From: Gammaproteobacteria bacterium UBA7449
GTDB taxonomy: Bacteria > Pseudomonadota > Gammaproteobacteria > Pseudomonadales > Pseudohongiellaceae
Reading direction: 5' to 3'
DNA: 19,844 nt
Assembly: GCA_002477465.1 (NCBI GenBank)
Contig: DLPV01000025.1
Coordinates: 1 to 19,844, forward strand
A program made the position numbers and the translations under genes. Under the pieces are notes generated by a model, which saw nothing but the letters and a program-made list of their open reading frames with translations, did no database searches and was not told the DNA's origin. Positions 7,845 through 15,189 of the stretch are shown here, in pieces. Position 1 is the first letter of the stretch. Every line of letters begins with the position of its first letter.

Positions 7845-7845
7845 T

Positions 7846-8253
7846 ATGCTCCGCTCTTTACTTGGCGCCATTGTCGCTAGTGCCGTATTTGCTTTGCTGG
7901 CGCCTGCGGCAGTTGCGCAGATGAGTCCTAAATTCCGGTTTCTTCAGTTTTGCGTCGGCTGTCACCAGTACGATGGCACTGGCCTGCCCCCTGATGTTCC
8001 CAGCCTGCGTGATGATCTCAGTTATCTGATTGGAAGCCCCGAGGGCCGTGACTTCATGTTGCGCGTGCCTGGAGTCATTGGTGCGCCCGGCAGTGCTGAT
8101 GAGGTGGCGGAACTCCTGAACTGGATCGTCAAATCCTTTTACCAGGGGAATGCAGATTTCACGCCATTCACTGCAGCTGACGTGCTGTCGGGTCGCGAAC
8201 GCCCGATGCATGATCCTATTCAGGAACGTCTCGAACTACTGGCTGGGAATTGA
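7846..8253 (+). CDS. Monoheme c-type cytochrome (first of a tandem pair)
   Basis: A 135-residue exported cytochrome c, from the ATG one base after the mauA stop; upstream in-frame codons overlap mauA in another frame and are not used. The signal peptide is residues 1-25 (ending AVAQ). A single heme site C36-V-G-C39-H40 follows, with DGTGLPPDVPSL typical of small class I cytochromes; Met71 in DFMLRVPGV is a likely sixth ligand. A TAADVLSGR tail helix follows. Position directly after the light chain points to a job as electron acceptor for TTQ or as a maturation partner. It is clearly related to the next gene (shared MLRVPGV and NW plus following helix). As I recall, the aau cluster of Alcaligenes also has a monoheme cytochrome gene downstream of aauA. 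Confidence 0.88.
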   Translation: MLRSLLGAIVASAVFALLAPAAVAQMSPKFRFLQFCVGCHQYDGTGLPPDVPSLRDDLSYLIGSPEGRDFMLRVPGVIGAPGSADEVAELLNWIVKSFYQGNADFTPFTAADVLSGRERPMHDPIQERLELLAGN

Positions 8254-8254
8254 G

Positions 8255-8689
8255 TTGGCTAAACCGCGCCACAACCTTATTAATATTTCAGCATTTTCCA
8301 TTTTGCTGAGTTTTGGGTTGTTGAGCGCTTGGTCCAATGCTCAACCGCAAAATCCACCTGCGTTCTCCTACCTGCTGCATTGCTCGGGTTGTCATATCGA
8401 GGATGGTTCTGGCGATCCTCCCGAAGTGCCTGACCTGCGTCAGAACCTCGATAAACTGCTCACCAGCGATGAGGGTCGCGGCTATATGCTGCGGGTACCT
8501 GGCGTGACGGATTCTCCCATCACCATGCAGGAGATGGCTGATCTTATGAACTGGATGATCAGTAAATTTTACCCAGAGTTAGAAGAATTCGAGCCCTACA
8601 GCGCAGCCGAAGTGCAGGCCGGACGCGATAACCGTCTCGCCAATCCAGTCAAGTTTCGCAAAGAGTACTTTCCCCAGTTGTCTGAGTAG
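8255..8689 (+). CDS. Monoheme c-type cytochrome (second of the pair, TTG start)
   Basis: A 144-residue paralogue of the preceding cytochrome. No ATG gives a sensible start. TTG at 8255, one base after the upstream stop and 6 bases after a GGGA site, gives a proper signal peptide (residues 9-30, ending WSNAQ). The heme site is C43-S-G-C46-H47 followed by EDGSGDPPEVPDL; Met78 in YMLRVPGV is the likely distal ligand. The conserved NWM helix and AAEVQAGR tail match the first copy, while the last ~15 residues are its own extension. The pair looks like an old tandem duplication that has diverged, so the two copies may have different partners, for example one accepting electrons from TTQ and one passing them on. 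That division is inference. Confidence 0.85.
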   Translation: MAKPRHNLINISAFSILLSFGLLSAWSNAQPQNPPAFSYLLHCSGCHIEDGSGDPPEVPDLRQNLDKLLTSDEGRGYMLRVPGVTDSPITMQEMADLMNWMISKFYPELEEFEPYSAAEVQAGRDNRLANPVKFRKEYFPQLSE

Positions 8690-8775
8690 GCAGGCCCTCG
8701 GTGCTTGTCAGGCTGTTCAAATCCAGTCCAGACTTATCGGGCAGGACTGCATTCAACTTCAGTTGACGCGTCCGT

Positions 8776-8820
8776 GGTCTAGGCGGTGTTTGTTTAGGCG
8801 GTGTTCGACGAGGCCGTGTT
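8776..8820 (-). repeat. Three 15-bp tandem repeats across the NosR-like gene's stop codon
   Basis: Read on the minus strand, three copies follow each other: AACACGGCCTCGTCG, AACACCGCCTAAACA and AACACCGCCTAGACC. The first codes the protein's NTASS tail, the second holds the TAA stop and the third an in-frame TAG. The period keeps frame, so the repeat may have extended or trimmed the C-terminus by slippage. Confidence 0.65.
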
Positions 8821-10815
8821 TGTGGAAGCAATGATGTGCTCCATCGAGTGCCGACAGGAACCCTTCTGCTCAATCAACTTGATTTCACAGATATCGCAGC
8901 GCACGCATTCCTTAAAGTCGATCTTCTCACCGCGAATGGCACCGGTTGGGCAGGCTCGTTCGCAGACGATACAGACATCACACTGTGGCACCCGTTTGAT
9001 GCGTAGTGGGCTGACCAGGGAGACTACCCCCAGTGCCGCGCCAAGCGGGCAAGCATAGCGGCAATAGAAGCGCGGCACGATGAAACAGGCTGCCAGGATA
9101 GCAATAAGGATAACCCACAGGATCAGAGTGCCGTTCACAAAAAACAGCGTGCCGAAGGGCTCGAAGTATTGAAAGATTGAAACTTGTGGGGCAAGCGCAG
9201 CGGTGCCGATGATGAGTACCAGAATCAAGTACTTAATATAAATTGCCTTATCATGTACAGACTGTGAAACCTGACGCCTCCAGAGTTTTGGCCCAAAACG
9301 AGTGATAAAGTCCTGAACTGCGCCGAAGGGGCACAGGGATGAGCAGAATATCCGTCCCCACAGCAGTGTTGTCACTATTGTAAAGGCCGCAAACAGCAGC
9401 AGTGGCAAACCACTTGCCAGGAATGCCGGGCCCAGCTTGATCGTGTTGACTATGTGAGAGACAGATATGAAACCACCGTCGAAGAATCCCAGGTACGCGA
9501 CAGTAATGGTGAGAGTTATCCAACGCAGCTGTTCGCTCTTACGCAGGAATGCCGTCATGGCTGAGGCCAGAATAAGTAGCAGGGCAGCAACATCACTCCA
9601 GGGTGTCACGCCCCAGGAAGGATCCTGGATTAGTTGATTGAGCCAGCTGTTTTCAGCGCGCAGGATACTTTCAATTTCTGCAGCGCTCAATACATCCTCA
9701 CCCTGCGCTAACTGCAGAGCCAGCCCTGTTAGCTGAATATCGATGGTGAATCGTTCAGTGGTGTTAAGGTGACGGTATGCCAAAGTAAAAGGCTGCGTTA
9801 CATCGACAGTCTGAGGCAGCACAATGGCGCCGACCAGCGCGGCCTGTTCGGCGAGAATGCCTGTTTCCGCTGCTCCCATAGGGACATAGCTGTCAGTGGT
9901 GAATCTTCGGAACCAGTTGAGTGCGTCACTATTTTCCTGCACCACCTGCAGCTGATAGTACTGAAATCTATCGGCGGCACTGCCGCCAATGGCTACCAGC
10001 ACGATCTCATGGCCACCGAGGTAGACACTGGCGGCGCGCTCCGCCATGGCATATTTTTCGTTGCCTACCCAGAAGTCGCCAAGTCCCGGTACGCCTATGT
10101 AGCTAAAGGAGAGTAGTAGCTTATTCCCATCTTCTAGCGGGATTTGTAACTGTTGGACCATGCCACTAGAAAGCATCTCTTCCCAACTGCTGCCGCTCAT
10201 TAACTCCTTGGTGCGTGCGCCCCTGGCTTCCCGCACGGGATCACCGGGATCGTAATCCAGATAGGCTTCAGCAATCTGGCGAGCGGCATTGCGGGCACCC
10301 CTGGCTATGGCAAATACACTTACGGTCGAGCCCGCGATGCCATCGATATCCTGATCGATCTGAAACTCGTCACTGATGGATTTGTTGCGGAACTGTCTCA
10401 GCAGGTCGGGCTGGGCCAGGAAATCGCCCTTGATGCGCAGGTAAGTCTCTTCATAGTCTAAAATCTTCACGCCGGTCAATTTGAAGTCAGCATCAACGCC
10501 CACCAGCATATCGATGGGTGCGCTATACCCTGGCTCAACTGGAGGCACATCGGCGCTGTGGAAGGCATAGCCAATCAACTCACGCTGTCGGCTCTGCGGG
10601 TTCGTGCGATAGCCGGGCCAGGCGGCGGGCTCGCCTTGCTTGTCCCCGAAGGTTTCCGCCAGGGGCAACACCTCATGTAGCCATTCAGTCTGCACATTGG
10701 TAGAGAAGGGCGTAGGCACTGGTTCCGAGGATTGCGCTGCAGCGCGGGGTGCAATCCCTGTATTGAGTACCAGCAGGCAAGCCAAAAGCAACAGGGAATG
10801 GATTCGCCTTGTCAT
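8794..10815 (-). CDS. NosR/MauN-like membrane protein: FMN-binding domain plus polyferredoxin
   Basis: A 673-residue membrane electron-transfer protein of the NosR type. A signal peptide (residues 1-28) precedes a periplasmic FMN-binding domain (about 80-190) whose DGIAGSTVS segment matches the covalent flavinylation motif, with Thr164 as likely site. A second periplasmic region to ~400 follows, then about five membrane helices (408-424, 432-450, 466-486, 527-546, 562-580). NapH-type CxxxCP motifs lie at C491-C495 and C585-C589. Two 4Fe-4S sets end the protein: C612/C615/C618/C622 and C637/C640/C643/C654, the last with NosR-like wide spacing. AGGA lies 9 bases upstream of the start. It faces the amine operon convergently. 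In denitrifiers NosR supports nitrous oxide reductase, and mau clusters carry NapH-like MauN; no nos gene is here, so service to TTQ maturation or electron transfer is my inference. Confidence 0.88.
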   Translation of the reverse strand: MTRRIHSLLLLACLLVLNTGIAPRAAAQSSEPVPTPFSTNVQTEWLHEVLPLAETFGDKQGEPAAWPGYRTNPQSRQRELIGYAFHSADVPPVEPGYSAPIDMLVGVDADFKLTGVKILDYEETYLRIKGDFLAQPDLLRQFRNKSISDEFQIDQDIDGIAGSTVSVFAIARGARNAARQIAEAYLDYDPGDPVREARGARTKELMSGSSWEEMLSSGMVQQLQIPLEDGNKLLLSFSYIGVPGLGDFWVGNEKYAMAERAASVYLGGHEIVLVAIGGSAADRFQYYQLQVVQENSDALNWFRRFTTDSYVPMGAAETGILAEQAALVGAIVLPQTVDVTQPFTLAYRHLNTTERFTIDIQLTGLALQLAQGEDVLSAAEIESILRAENSWLNQLIQDPSWGVTPWSDVAALLLILASAMTAFLRKSEQLRWITLTITVAYLGFFDGGFISVSHIVNTIKLGPAFLASGLPLLLFAAFTIVTTLLWGRIFCSSLCPFGAVQDFITRFGPKLWRRQVSQSVHDKAIYIKYLILVLIIGTAALAPQVSIFQYFEPFGTLFFVNGTLILWVILIAILAACFIVPRFYCRYACPLGAALGVVSLVSPLRIKRVPQCDVCIVCERACPTGAIRGEKIDFKECVRCDICEIKLIEQKGSCRHSMEHIIASTNTASSNTA

Positions 10816-10856
10816 TTTCCGAATTCCTGGAGTTCCAAGTTTTTTCTTACCGTTTT

Positions 10857-10885
10857 ATTGCAGTATGCATGATCCAGAACTGCAA
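10857..10885 (-). promoter_or_regulatory. Candidate promoter for the NosR-like gene
   Basis: On the minus strand TTGCAG and TGCAAT lie 17 bp apart, each matching the sigma-70 consensus at four of six positions, and the pair ends about 40 bases before the start codon. Pattern only. Confidence 0.3.
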
Positions 10886-10995
10886 GCCCATGATAGTTAG
10901 CGCTACAATAATGCTGTCGCTGCTAATTGCTGGTAGGGCCAGATGCTTCGACTATCACTCAGAATCAGTTTCAATCAATCAAGACGGAGATCAGT

Positions 10996-11403
10996 ATGTC
11001 CGCATCATCCCTGGCTGAGGGTCAGAAGGGGGTGCTCACCACTGGCTTGCTCAAGTTGTTCGGACCCCTGTTCCTGGTGCTGCCGGGGCTGATCGCATTC
11101 GCCATGTTTCCTGATCTGGGTGCCGCCAATGCCGATCAGGCCTATGGTCAGCTGGTGAATGCCGTGCTGCCTACGGCGCTATCCGGGTTTTTTGCGGCGG
11201 CTATGTTGGGGGCGATTCTTTCAAGCTATAACTCGGCGCTCAACAGTACCTGTACCTTATTTAGCCTGGGTCTGTTCCGGGGTATGATCAGGCAGGACGC
11301 GACTGACCGGGAAGCTGTAGCCAGCGGCAAGATGTTTGGCTGGATCATTGCCGTATTCTCCATGGGCGCAGCGCCGCTGTTGATGGGACAGGAGACTAAA
11401 TAG
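10996..11403 (+). pseudogene. Internal fragment of a sodium:solute symporter (SSS family)
   Basis: The 135 codons match the middle of SGLT/SSS-type transporters: SLAEGQKGVL, then a helix GPLFLVLPGLIAFAMFP, then GFFAAAMLGAILSSYNSALNS and TLFSLGLFRGMI, and a last helix ending APLLMG. Full transporters run to about 500-600 residues with 13-14 helices. Here there are only about three to four, with no N-terminal half upstream and no continuation after ETK-stop in any frame I checked. A GGAG site 6 bases before ATG 10996 could still allow translation, but a working sodium symporter is very unlikely. The piece lies alone between two minus-strand genes, so it is probably the remnant of a deletion or of a gene lost after insertion. 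Confidence 0.8.
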
Positions 11404-11453
11404 CGTTAGCAGGGTATATCGTGCGGGCGAAGAAAGGGGGTGAATTAAAGAGG

Positions 11454-11502
11454 TTAAGTAGCTTGGCTCGGGCTAAGCGCCAGCCAGAGTCAAGCTACTT
11501 AA
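11454..11502. terminator. 49-nt near-perfect hairpin between convergent units
   Basis: Perfect 12-bp outer arms (TTAAGTAGCTTG / CAAGCTACTTAA) are followed inward by a G-U or mismatch, CTC/GAG, one mismatch, GGCT/AGCC and a 7-nt loop. It sits 19 bp after the end of the DsrE-like gene on the minus strand, where only a loose T-rich stretch follows, so it may be a terminator for that gene. It could also be a dispersed palindromic repeat. Confidence 0.55.
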
Positions 11503-11521
11503 AGGTATGCGCTGACAGCTA

Positions 11522-12061
11522 TTATCCACCAATTTGCACATAGCCCTGCCGGCCAAGCTCAATCAGGGTGGTAAGCGCCCAGTAGTCAACCTGGATTTCA
11601 TCCAGCAGATCATCTTCCTCCAGGCCGCGTGATAACACACCCTGTCCGCACAGGTGGAATTCCACGCCAGCAGCATGAAGCATCTTGATCAGTTCGATAT
11701 TGGGATTGTCTTTGCCATCATGTCGGGCTCTGAATTCCTCGTTGGTCAGTCCGATAAGGCCTGATCCCCGGTGCATGACGATAGCAATCTTGCGGTTTTC
11801 TTCCGGCACGCCGAGTTTAGCCAGGGTGTTGATGTAGCGTGCGATCAGCGGCAGCATGGGATACGGATCATCCAGATTGTCATCCTCTACCACCAGATCG
11901 AATAAAACCTTGTATTCAGTGTTGGGGTCTGGGGTCAGGTGAGCATCGGGATAGTCGCGGCCAGCACCGTAGCCCGGGATGGGCAGTTCATCGGCGGCAA
12001 ACACAGGGTTTAACAGAAATATGGCAGTCAGTGAGACGAATAATAGCTTAAATGATTTCAT
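11522..12061 (-). CDS. Exported DsrE/DsrF-like family protein
   Basis: A 179-residue protein with signal peptide residues 1-22 (cleavage near VFA|AD) and a DsrE-type alpha/beta domain at about residues 50-178. Recognisable parts are the first strand YKVLFDLV, the IAIVMHRG strand-turn, and the conserved AGVEFHLCGQG segment with Cys138, the only cysteine. In DsrE and TusD a Cys at this place carries persulfide sulfur. The family also has many exported members of unknown function. A good AAGGAG site lies about 10 bases before the ATG. The ATP-grasp gene lies 133 bp upstream on the same strand, so co-transcription is possible. Family fairly sure; function unknown. Confidence 0.85.
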   Translation of the reverse strand: MKSFKLLFVSLTAIFLLNPVFAADELPIPGYGAGRDYPDAHLTPDPNTEYKVLFDLVVEDDNLDDPYPMLPLIARYINTLAKLGVPEENRKIAIVMHRGSGLIGLTNEEFRARHDGKDNPNIELIKMLHAAGVEFHLCGQGVLSRGLEEDDLLDEIQVDYWALTTLIELGRQGYVQIGG

Positions 12062-12194
12062 TCTTGGGGTTCTCCTTTTGGATGACTGAAGCCTAAATTA
12101 ATAGGGCCAGAATACAAGGGGCTTATCCCTCTGATTTGTCTGTTCGTCAGTCGAACTGGGAGGTTTGGCCGCATTAGCCGCGGGGTATCGTCAA

Positions 12195-13151
12195 TCAGGC
12201 CGATTTTGTTTCGAGTTGTCCCAACTCATTGCCTAGGTACTGTGCCAGTTGCAGCATGCCGAAATGACCAGCTGCCGCCTCTGCGTCCGAGTTGTAATTA
12301 GTGTTGGTGTTTACGTCATAAGCATAGATCATGCCAGCGGCATCCTGGATAGCCTCAATGCCTGCTACCTGAATCCTGTTAGCCCGTAAAAAAGTTTCAT
12401 ACTGCTCGATAAAATCGGGGTGGTAGTCTGTCAGGATTTCGAATTTAGCTTTCGGTCCGTCTTGCTCTGCTTCGGTGGGGCAGAACAAGTCTTCGACTGA
12501 ACAGGCGTCGGCGGGACAAAGCTCAAATCCTTCTGACGTGTCCACTTTAACAGCGTAGAAGAAATTCCCGTCAATGAACTCGTGTCGAATAATGTGTGGC
12601 GTGGGCGCCTGGATATACTGCTGGATCAGGGTAATGCCATCTACGGGCTCATCGAAATTTGGCCCATTGAGATATCCCTGCAGTGCTTCAATCGAGTGAA
12701 AGAGCTGCACGCCCTGACCCTTGCCGGCGCGATTGTGCTTGGTGATGAAGCTCGCCATCCCCAACTCTTCAGCAGCTCTGACAATGTTTTCCCTTCCCAC
12801 TGCTGCTAATGTCTTTGGCGTTGCAATACCGGACTCATTCAGCGCCATATACTGGTTAACTTTGCTCACCTCAAGTCGAAGCGCCCGACTGCCGTTAATC
12901 ACAGTGCGTCCATGTCGCTCCAGCCATGCTAATACTGCCTCGGCGTACTCAGGTGCGAAGCGATGGCCGCGGGTGTGGGATGATGCGCTGATGCGGCTGT
13001 AAAACACCCCTTCAGGGGGTTGGCTGGATAGGTCGAAGTGACCCTCATCCAGGTGCCATAGCTCGTAAGGTAGGCTCAGCTCTTTCAACCTGTTCTGCAG
13101 ATGCACGGTCCATTCGTTATGTTCGTGTAACACAAATATTTTTGCTGTCAT
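12195..13151 (-). CDS. RimK-like ATP-grasp family ligase
   Basis: A 318-residue soluble protein with ATP-grasp order: an N-terminal pre-ATP-grasp lobe (residues 1-90), the substrate-contacting VSKVNQYMALNESGIATP helix region (95-112) and FITKHNRAGKGQGV, the glycine-rich ATP lid (135-148). IRHEFIDGNFF follows (188-198), and the metal-binding end Glu265 with YDVNTNTNYN (Asp279, Asn281, Asn283). Such enzymes couple an acyl phosphate to an amine or thiol; RimK adds glutamate to a protein tail, and relatives make peptides or modified sugars. No partner gene next door shows the substrate. The ribosome site is weak. A glutathione synthetase is unlikely because the characteristic N-terminal domain is not recognisable. 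Confidence 0.82.
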   Translation of the reverse strand: MTAKIFVLHEHNEWTVHLQNRLKELSLPYELWHLDEGHFDLSSQPPEGVFYSRISASSHTRGHRFAPEYAEAVLAWLERHGRTVINGSRALRLEVSKVNQYMALNESGIATPKTLAAVGRENIVRAAEELGMASFITKHNRAGKGQGVQLFHSIEALQGYLNGPNFDEPVDGITLIQQYIQAPTPHIIRHEFIDGNFFYAVKVDTSEGFELCPADACSVEDLFCPTEAEQDGPKAKFEILTDYHPDFIEQYETFLRANRIQVAGIEAIQDAAGMIYAYDVNTNTNYNSDAEAAAGHFGMLQLAQYLGNELGQLETKSA

Positions 13152-13654
13152 TGCTTGTTATCGGCCTTAATGAGCTTTAGATTTTTTCAATACTACGCGT
13201 CTGTCGGTGACCTTAGTTTGGTTATGCCCATTAGTTTTTTTAATTGGCCCAGAAAGTGCCAAAAAGGAGGCAGCAGATTGGGGATGCTGCAGCTATCGGG
13301 CGCGACTGTGCTGGCCAGCGCCCTCAGTGTTGATCCTGCTCAAGGAATTGCAGTGCCGCTCCAAGTCATAGTTGAGAGCCTGAGCCACTGGGGCAAGAAT
13401 AAGGTGAGTTCATAGCCTGGTTTATTGGTCTTGCTTAATTGCCTGATCAATTAGGGCTTGTGGCGGGATGAGAGGTCAAGAAGTCTTCTTTCTGCCTCGC
13501 TGAGATTCTCGAGCAGTTGTCGGAGGTTTGCCAAAGAATGATTCTTCTGAAGCCATGGCTTTTCTCTTCAGCAATGTATCCGGCTCAGCGTATGCGTCAC
13601 GTTAGACCACGTGATTTTCAGGCGGTCGGCTTAGCTCAGGCTCGTGCAGGGGTA
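13152..13654. other. About 500 bp without a convincing gene
   Basis: A plus-strand frame (13155-13415, 86 codons from TTG) has no recognisable domain. Its last 45 codons could start at TTG 13278, 7 bases after a strong AGGAGG. A small hairpin, GCAGCA/TGCTGC, overlaps that start and could mask it. Nothing else stands out; the region probably holds the promoter of the minus-strand ATP-grasp gene and decayed sequence. Confidence 0.4.
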
Positions 13655-13691
13655 GCAAAAATTAGTTGCTGCCCCTATCTTGGGGCAGCAA
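13655..13691 (-). terminator. Intrinsic terminator of the FAH-family gene
   Basis: A perfect 10-bp GC-rich stem, TTGCTGCCCC (13666-13675) with GGGGCAGCAA (13682-13691), has a 6-nt loop. On the minus strand it is followed by CTAATTTTTGC. The gene's TAG stop lies at the edge of the loop, so the last codons form the first arm of the hairpin. Confidence 0.85.
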
Positions 13692-14595
13692 TGGTCTGAC
13701 GTTGTTCGCCAATACCTTCAATACCAACTCTGACTACATCGCCCGGCTTCAGATACTGTGGTGGGTCCATACCATCTCCGACACCGGCCGGCGTGCCGGT
13801 GAATATGATGTCGCCCGGATGCAAGGTCATGAACTGACTCAGGTGACTGACGATCTCCTTTACACCGAATACCATGTCGGCAGTATTACCCTGCTGACGC
13901 ATCTCGCCATTGACTTCAGACCATATTGAAAGATTCTGGATGTCATCTATCTGATCGCCGGAGACAAAGTAGGGGCCGACCGGTGCGAATGTATCTGCAG
14001 ATTTACCTTTAGTAAACTGGCCGCCACGCTCTCTCTGGAATGCACGTTCTGAAACATCATGTCCAACGGTGTAGCCGGCGATATAGTCGAATACTTCGTC
14101 TTCCGATATGTACTGCGCACGACGCCCGATAACTACCACCAGCTCTGCTTCGTAGTCCAGCTTGCGGCCATTGCGAGGCTGGATGACTTCATCAAAAGGC
14201 CCAGTCAGGGCTGAGGTTGCTTTCATGAAGGTCAGGGGTTCTTCGGGTAGCTGAACTTCCATCTCTGCTGCGTGATTAATATAGTTGAAGCCTATCGCAA
14301 CGATCTTGCCGATGCCGGTCAGGGGAACACCGAGACGGGGGTTGCCGGTGACCAGGGGAAGATCGCCAGCCGGGATCGCCTCTATGTCATCCAGTGACGC
14401 CTGTGAAAGCGTCTCTGGTGTGATTTCACTGACGTGACTTGAGAGATCCCGCAGCTGGCCCTGGGCATCGATAATGCCGGGTTTTTCGCTTCCCTCTGGG
14501 CCAAACCTCACCAGGGTAACGCCCGCCTCAGCAACATTCATTGTAAGAAAAAGTAGAACGCAACTGCCGAGTGTGACTATTTTTTGTTTTAACAT
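13675..14595 (-). CDS. Fumarylacetoacetate hydrolase (FAH) family protein with signal peptide
   Basis: A 306-residue FAH-superfamily enzyme; relatives hydrolyse C-C bonds, decarboxylate or isomerise diketo acids. The catalytic domain covers about residues 95-300: IGFNYINHAAE, then metal ligands Glu149 and Glu151 (DYEAELVVVIG), Asp180 (VGHDVSERAFQ), Lys198 (KGKSADTFAPVGPY) and the GDIIFTGTPAGVG loop, all intact. Residues 1-24 form a clear Sec signal (hydrophobic SCVLLFLTM, ending AEA|GV), which is unusual for this mostly cytoplasmic family. AAAGGA lies 7 bases before the start, and no downstream Met would give a complete leaderless protein with equal support. It is a single gene with its own terminator, divergent from the DUF4345-like gene. 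Confidence 0.9.
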   Translation of the reverse strand: MLKQKIVTLGSCVLLFLTMNVAEAGVTLVRFGPEGSEKPGIIDAQGQLRDLSSHVSEITPETLSQASLDDIEAIPAGDLPLVTGNPRLGVPLTGIGKIVAIGFNYINHAAEMEVQLPEEPLTFMKATSALTGPFDEVIQPRNGRKLDYEAELVVVIGRRAQYISEDEVFDYIAGYTVGHDVSERAFQRERGGQFTKGKSADTFAPVGPYFVSGDQIDDIQNLSIWSEVNGEMRQQGNTADMVFGVKEIVSHLSQFMTLHPGDIIFTGTPAGVGDGMDPPQYLKPGDVVRVGIEGIGEQRQTIAAPR

Positions 14596-14739
14596 CGAGG
14601 GTCCTTTATTTAATCAGCCTCAGTGCATTTATGCAGAGAGTATACTTCGGCGAGGGCCCGGTAGACAGTGCAATCGAGCGTCACCAGTTGTATGCTAGAA
14701 CTATCAATTAGACAAGATAGGTGCTCAGGAATTCTAAAT

Positions 14740-15135
14740 ATGTCGGGTAAGGGGATTCTCTGGCTATCGGCTGTTATGTTCACCGGTTATGGCTTATTGA
14801 GCCTGTTTTCTCCGGCGACGCCAGCGGATTTCGCCGGACTTGAGATTTTAAATGGTGATGGATTTGCCGAGGTCGGCGCCATGTATGGTGGCTTGCAAAC
14901 CGGGCTCGGGCTTTACTGTGGCTTTGCTGCTCTCAATCGAGAGTTTTACCGCGCTGGCTTGTTGCTGCTGGTATTTGGCATAGGTGCGCTGGCTTTTGCT
15001 CGGTTGCTGTCCTTGATACTGAGTCCCGATGCGGTGAGCGCATATACCTGGGGTGCGCTTGGCTATGAGTCTCTTACCACTGTTGTGGCTTTACTGGCTC
15101 TAAAAGTGCGTGGGCGGCCATTGGCAGCGCCTTAG
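14740..15135 (+). CDS. DUF4345-like small membrane protein
   Basis: A 131-residue protein with four predicted membrane helices (about 5-23, 45-65, 71-94 and 105-122) and the pattern GGLQTGLGLYCGF typical of DUF4345 proteins. Function of the family is unknown. I chose ATG 14740 because AGGA lies 9 bases upstream and the first helix starts right after it; the frame extends further upstream without support. It heads a possible three-gene unit with the next membrane protein (54-bp gap) and the broken VOC lipoprotein. Confidence 0.8.
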   Translation: MSGKGILWLSAVMFTGYGLLSLFSPATPADFAGLEILNGDGFAEVGAMYGGLQTGLGLYCGFAALNREFYRAGLLLLVFGIGALAFARLLSLILSPDAVSAYTWGALGYESLTTVVALLALKVRGRPLAAP

Positions 15136-15189
15136 AAATCAGCGGCAGTGAATTCAAAGTCGAATAATTCTTCGCGCTAAGCAGAGAGC

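Noticed and set aside
7660..7845. Longer N-terminus for the first cytochrome overlapping mauA
   Set aside because: The extension would be coded out of frame within the light chain gene. The signal peptide begins at ATG 7846, directly after the mauA stop.
7846..8689. MauG
   Set aside because: MauG is one diheme protein of about 350 residues. These are two separate monoheme proteins of 135 and 144 residues without its fold.
8794..10815. Evidence for denitrification
   Set aside because: The protein is NosR-like, but no nos, nir or nor gene is present, and NapH/MauN relatives occur in mau clusters.
13155..13415. 86-codon plus-strand gene after the ATP-grasp gene
   Set aside because: TTG start and no recognisable family. 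The strong AGGAGG at 13265 would serve only its last 45 codons. Kept as a comment in the intergenic entry.
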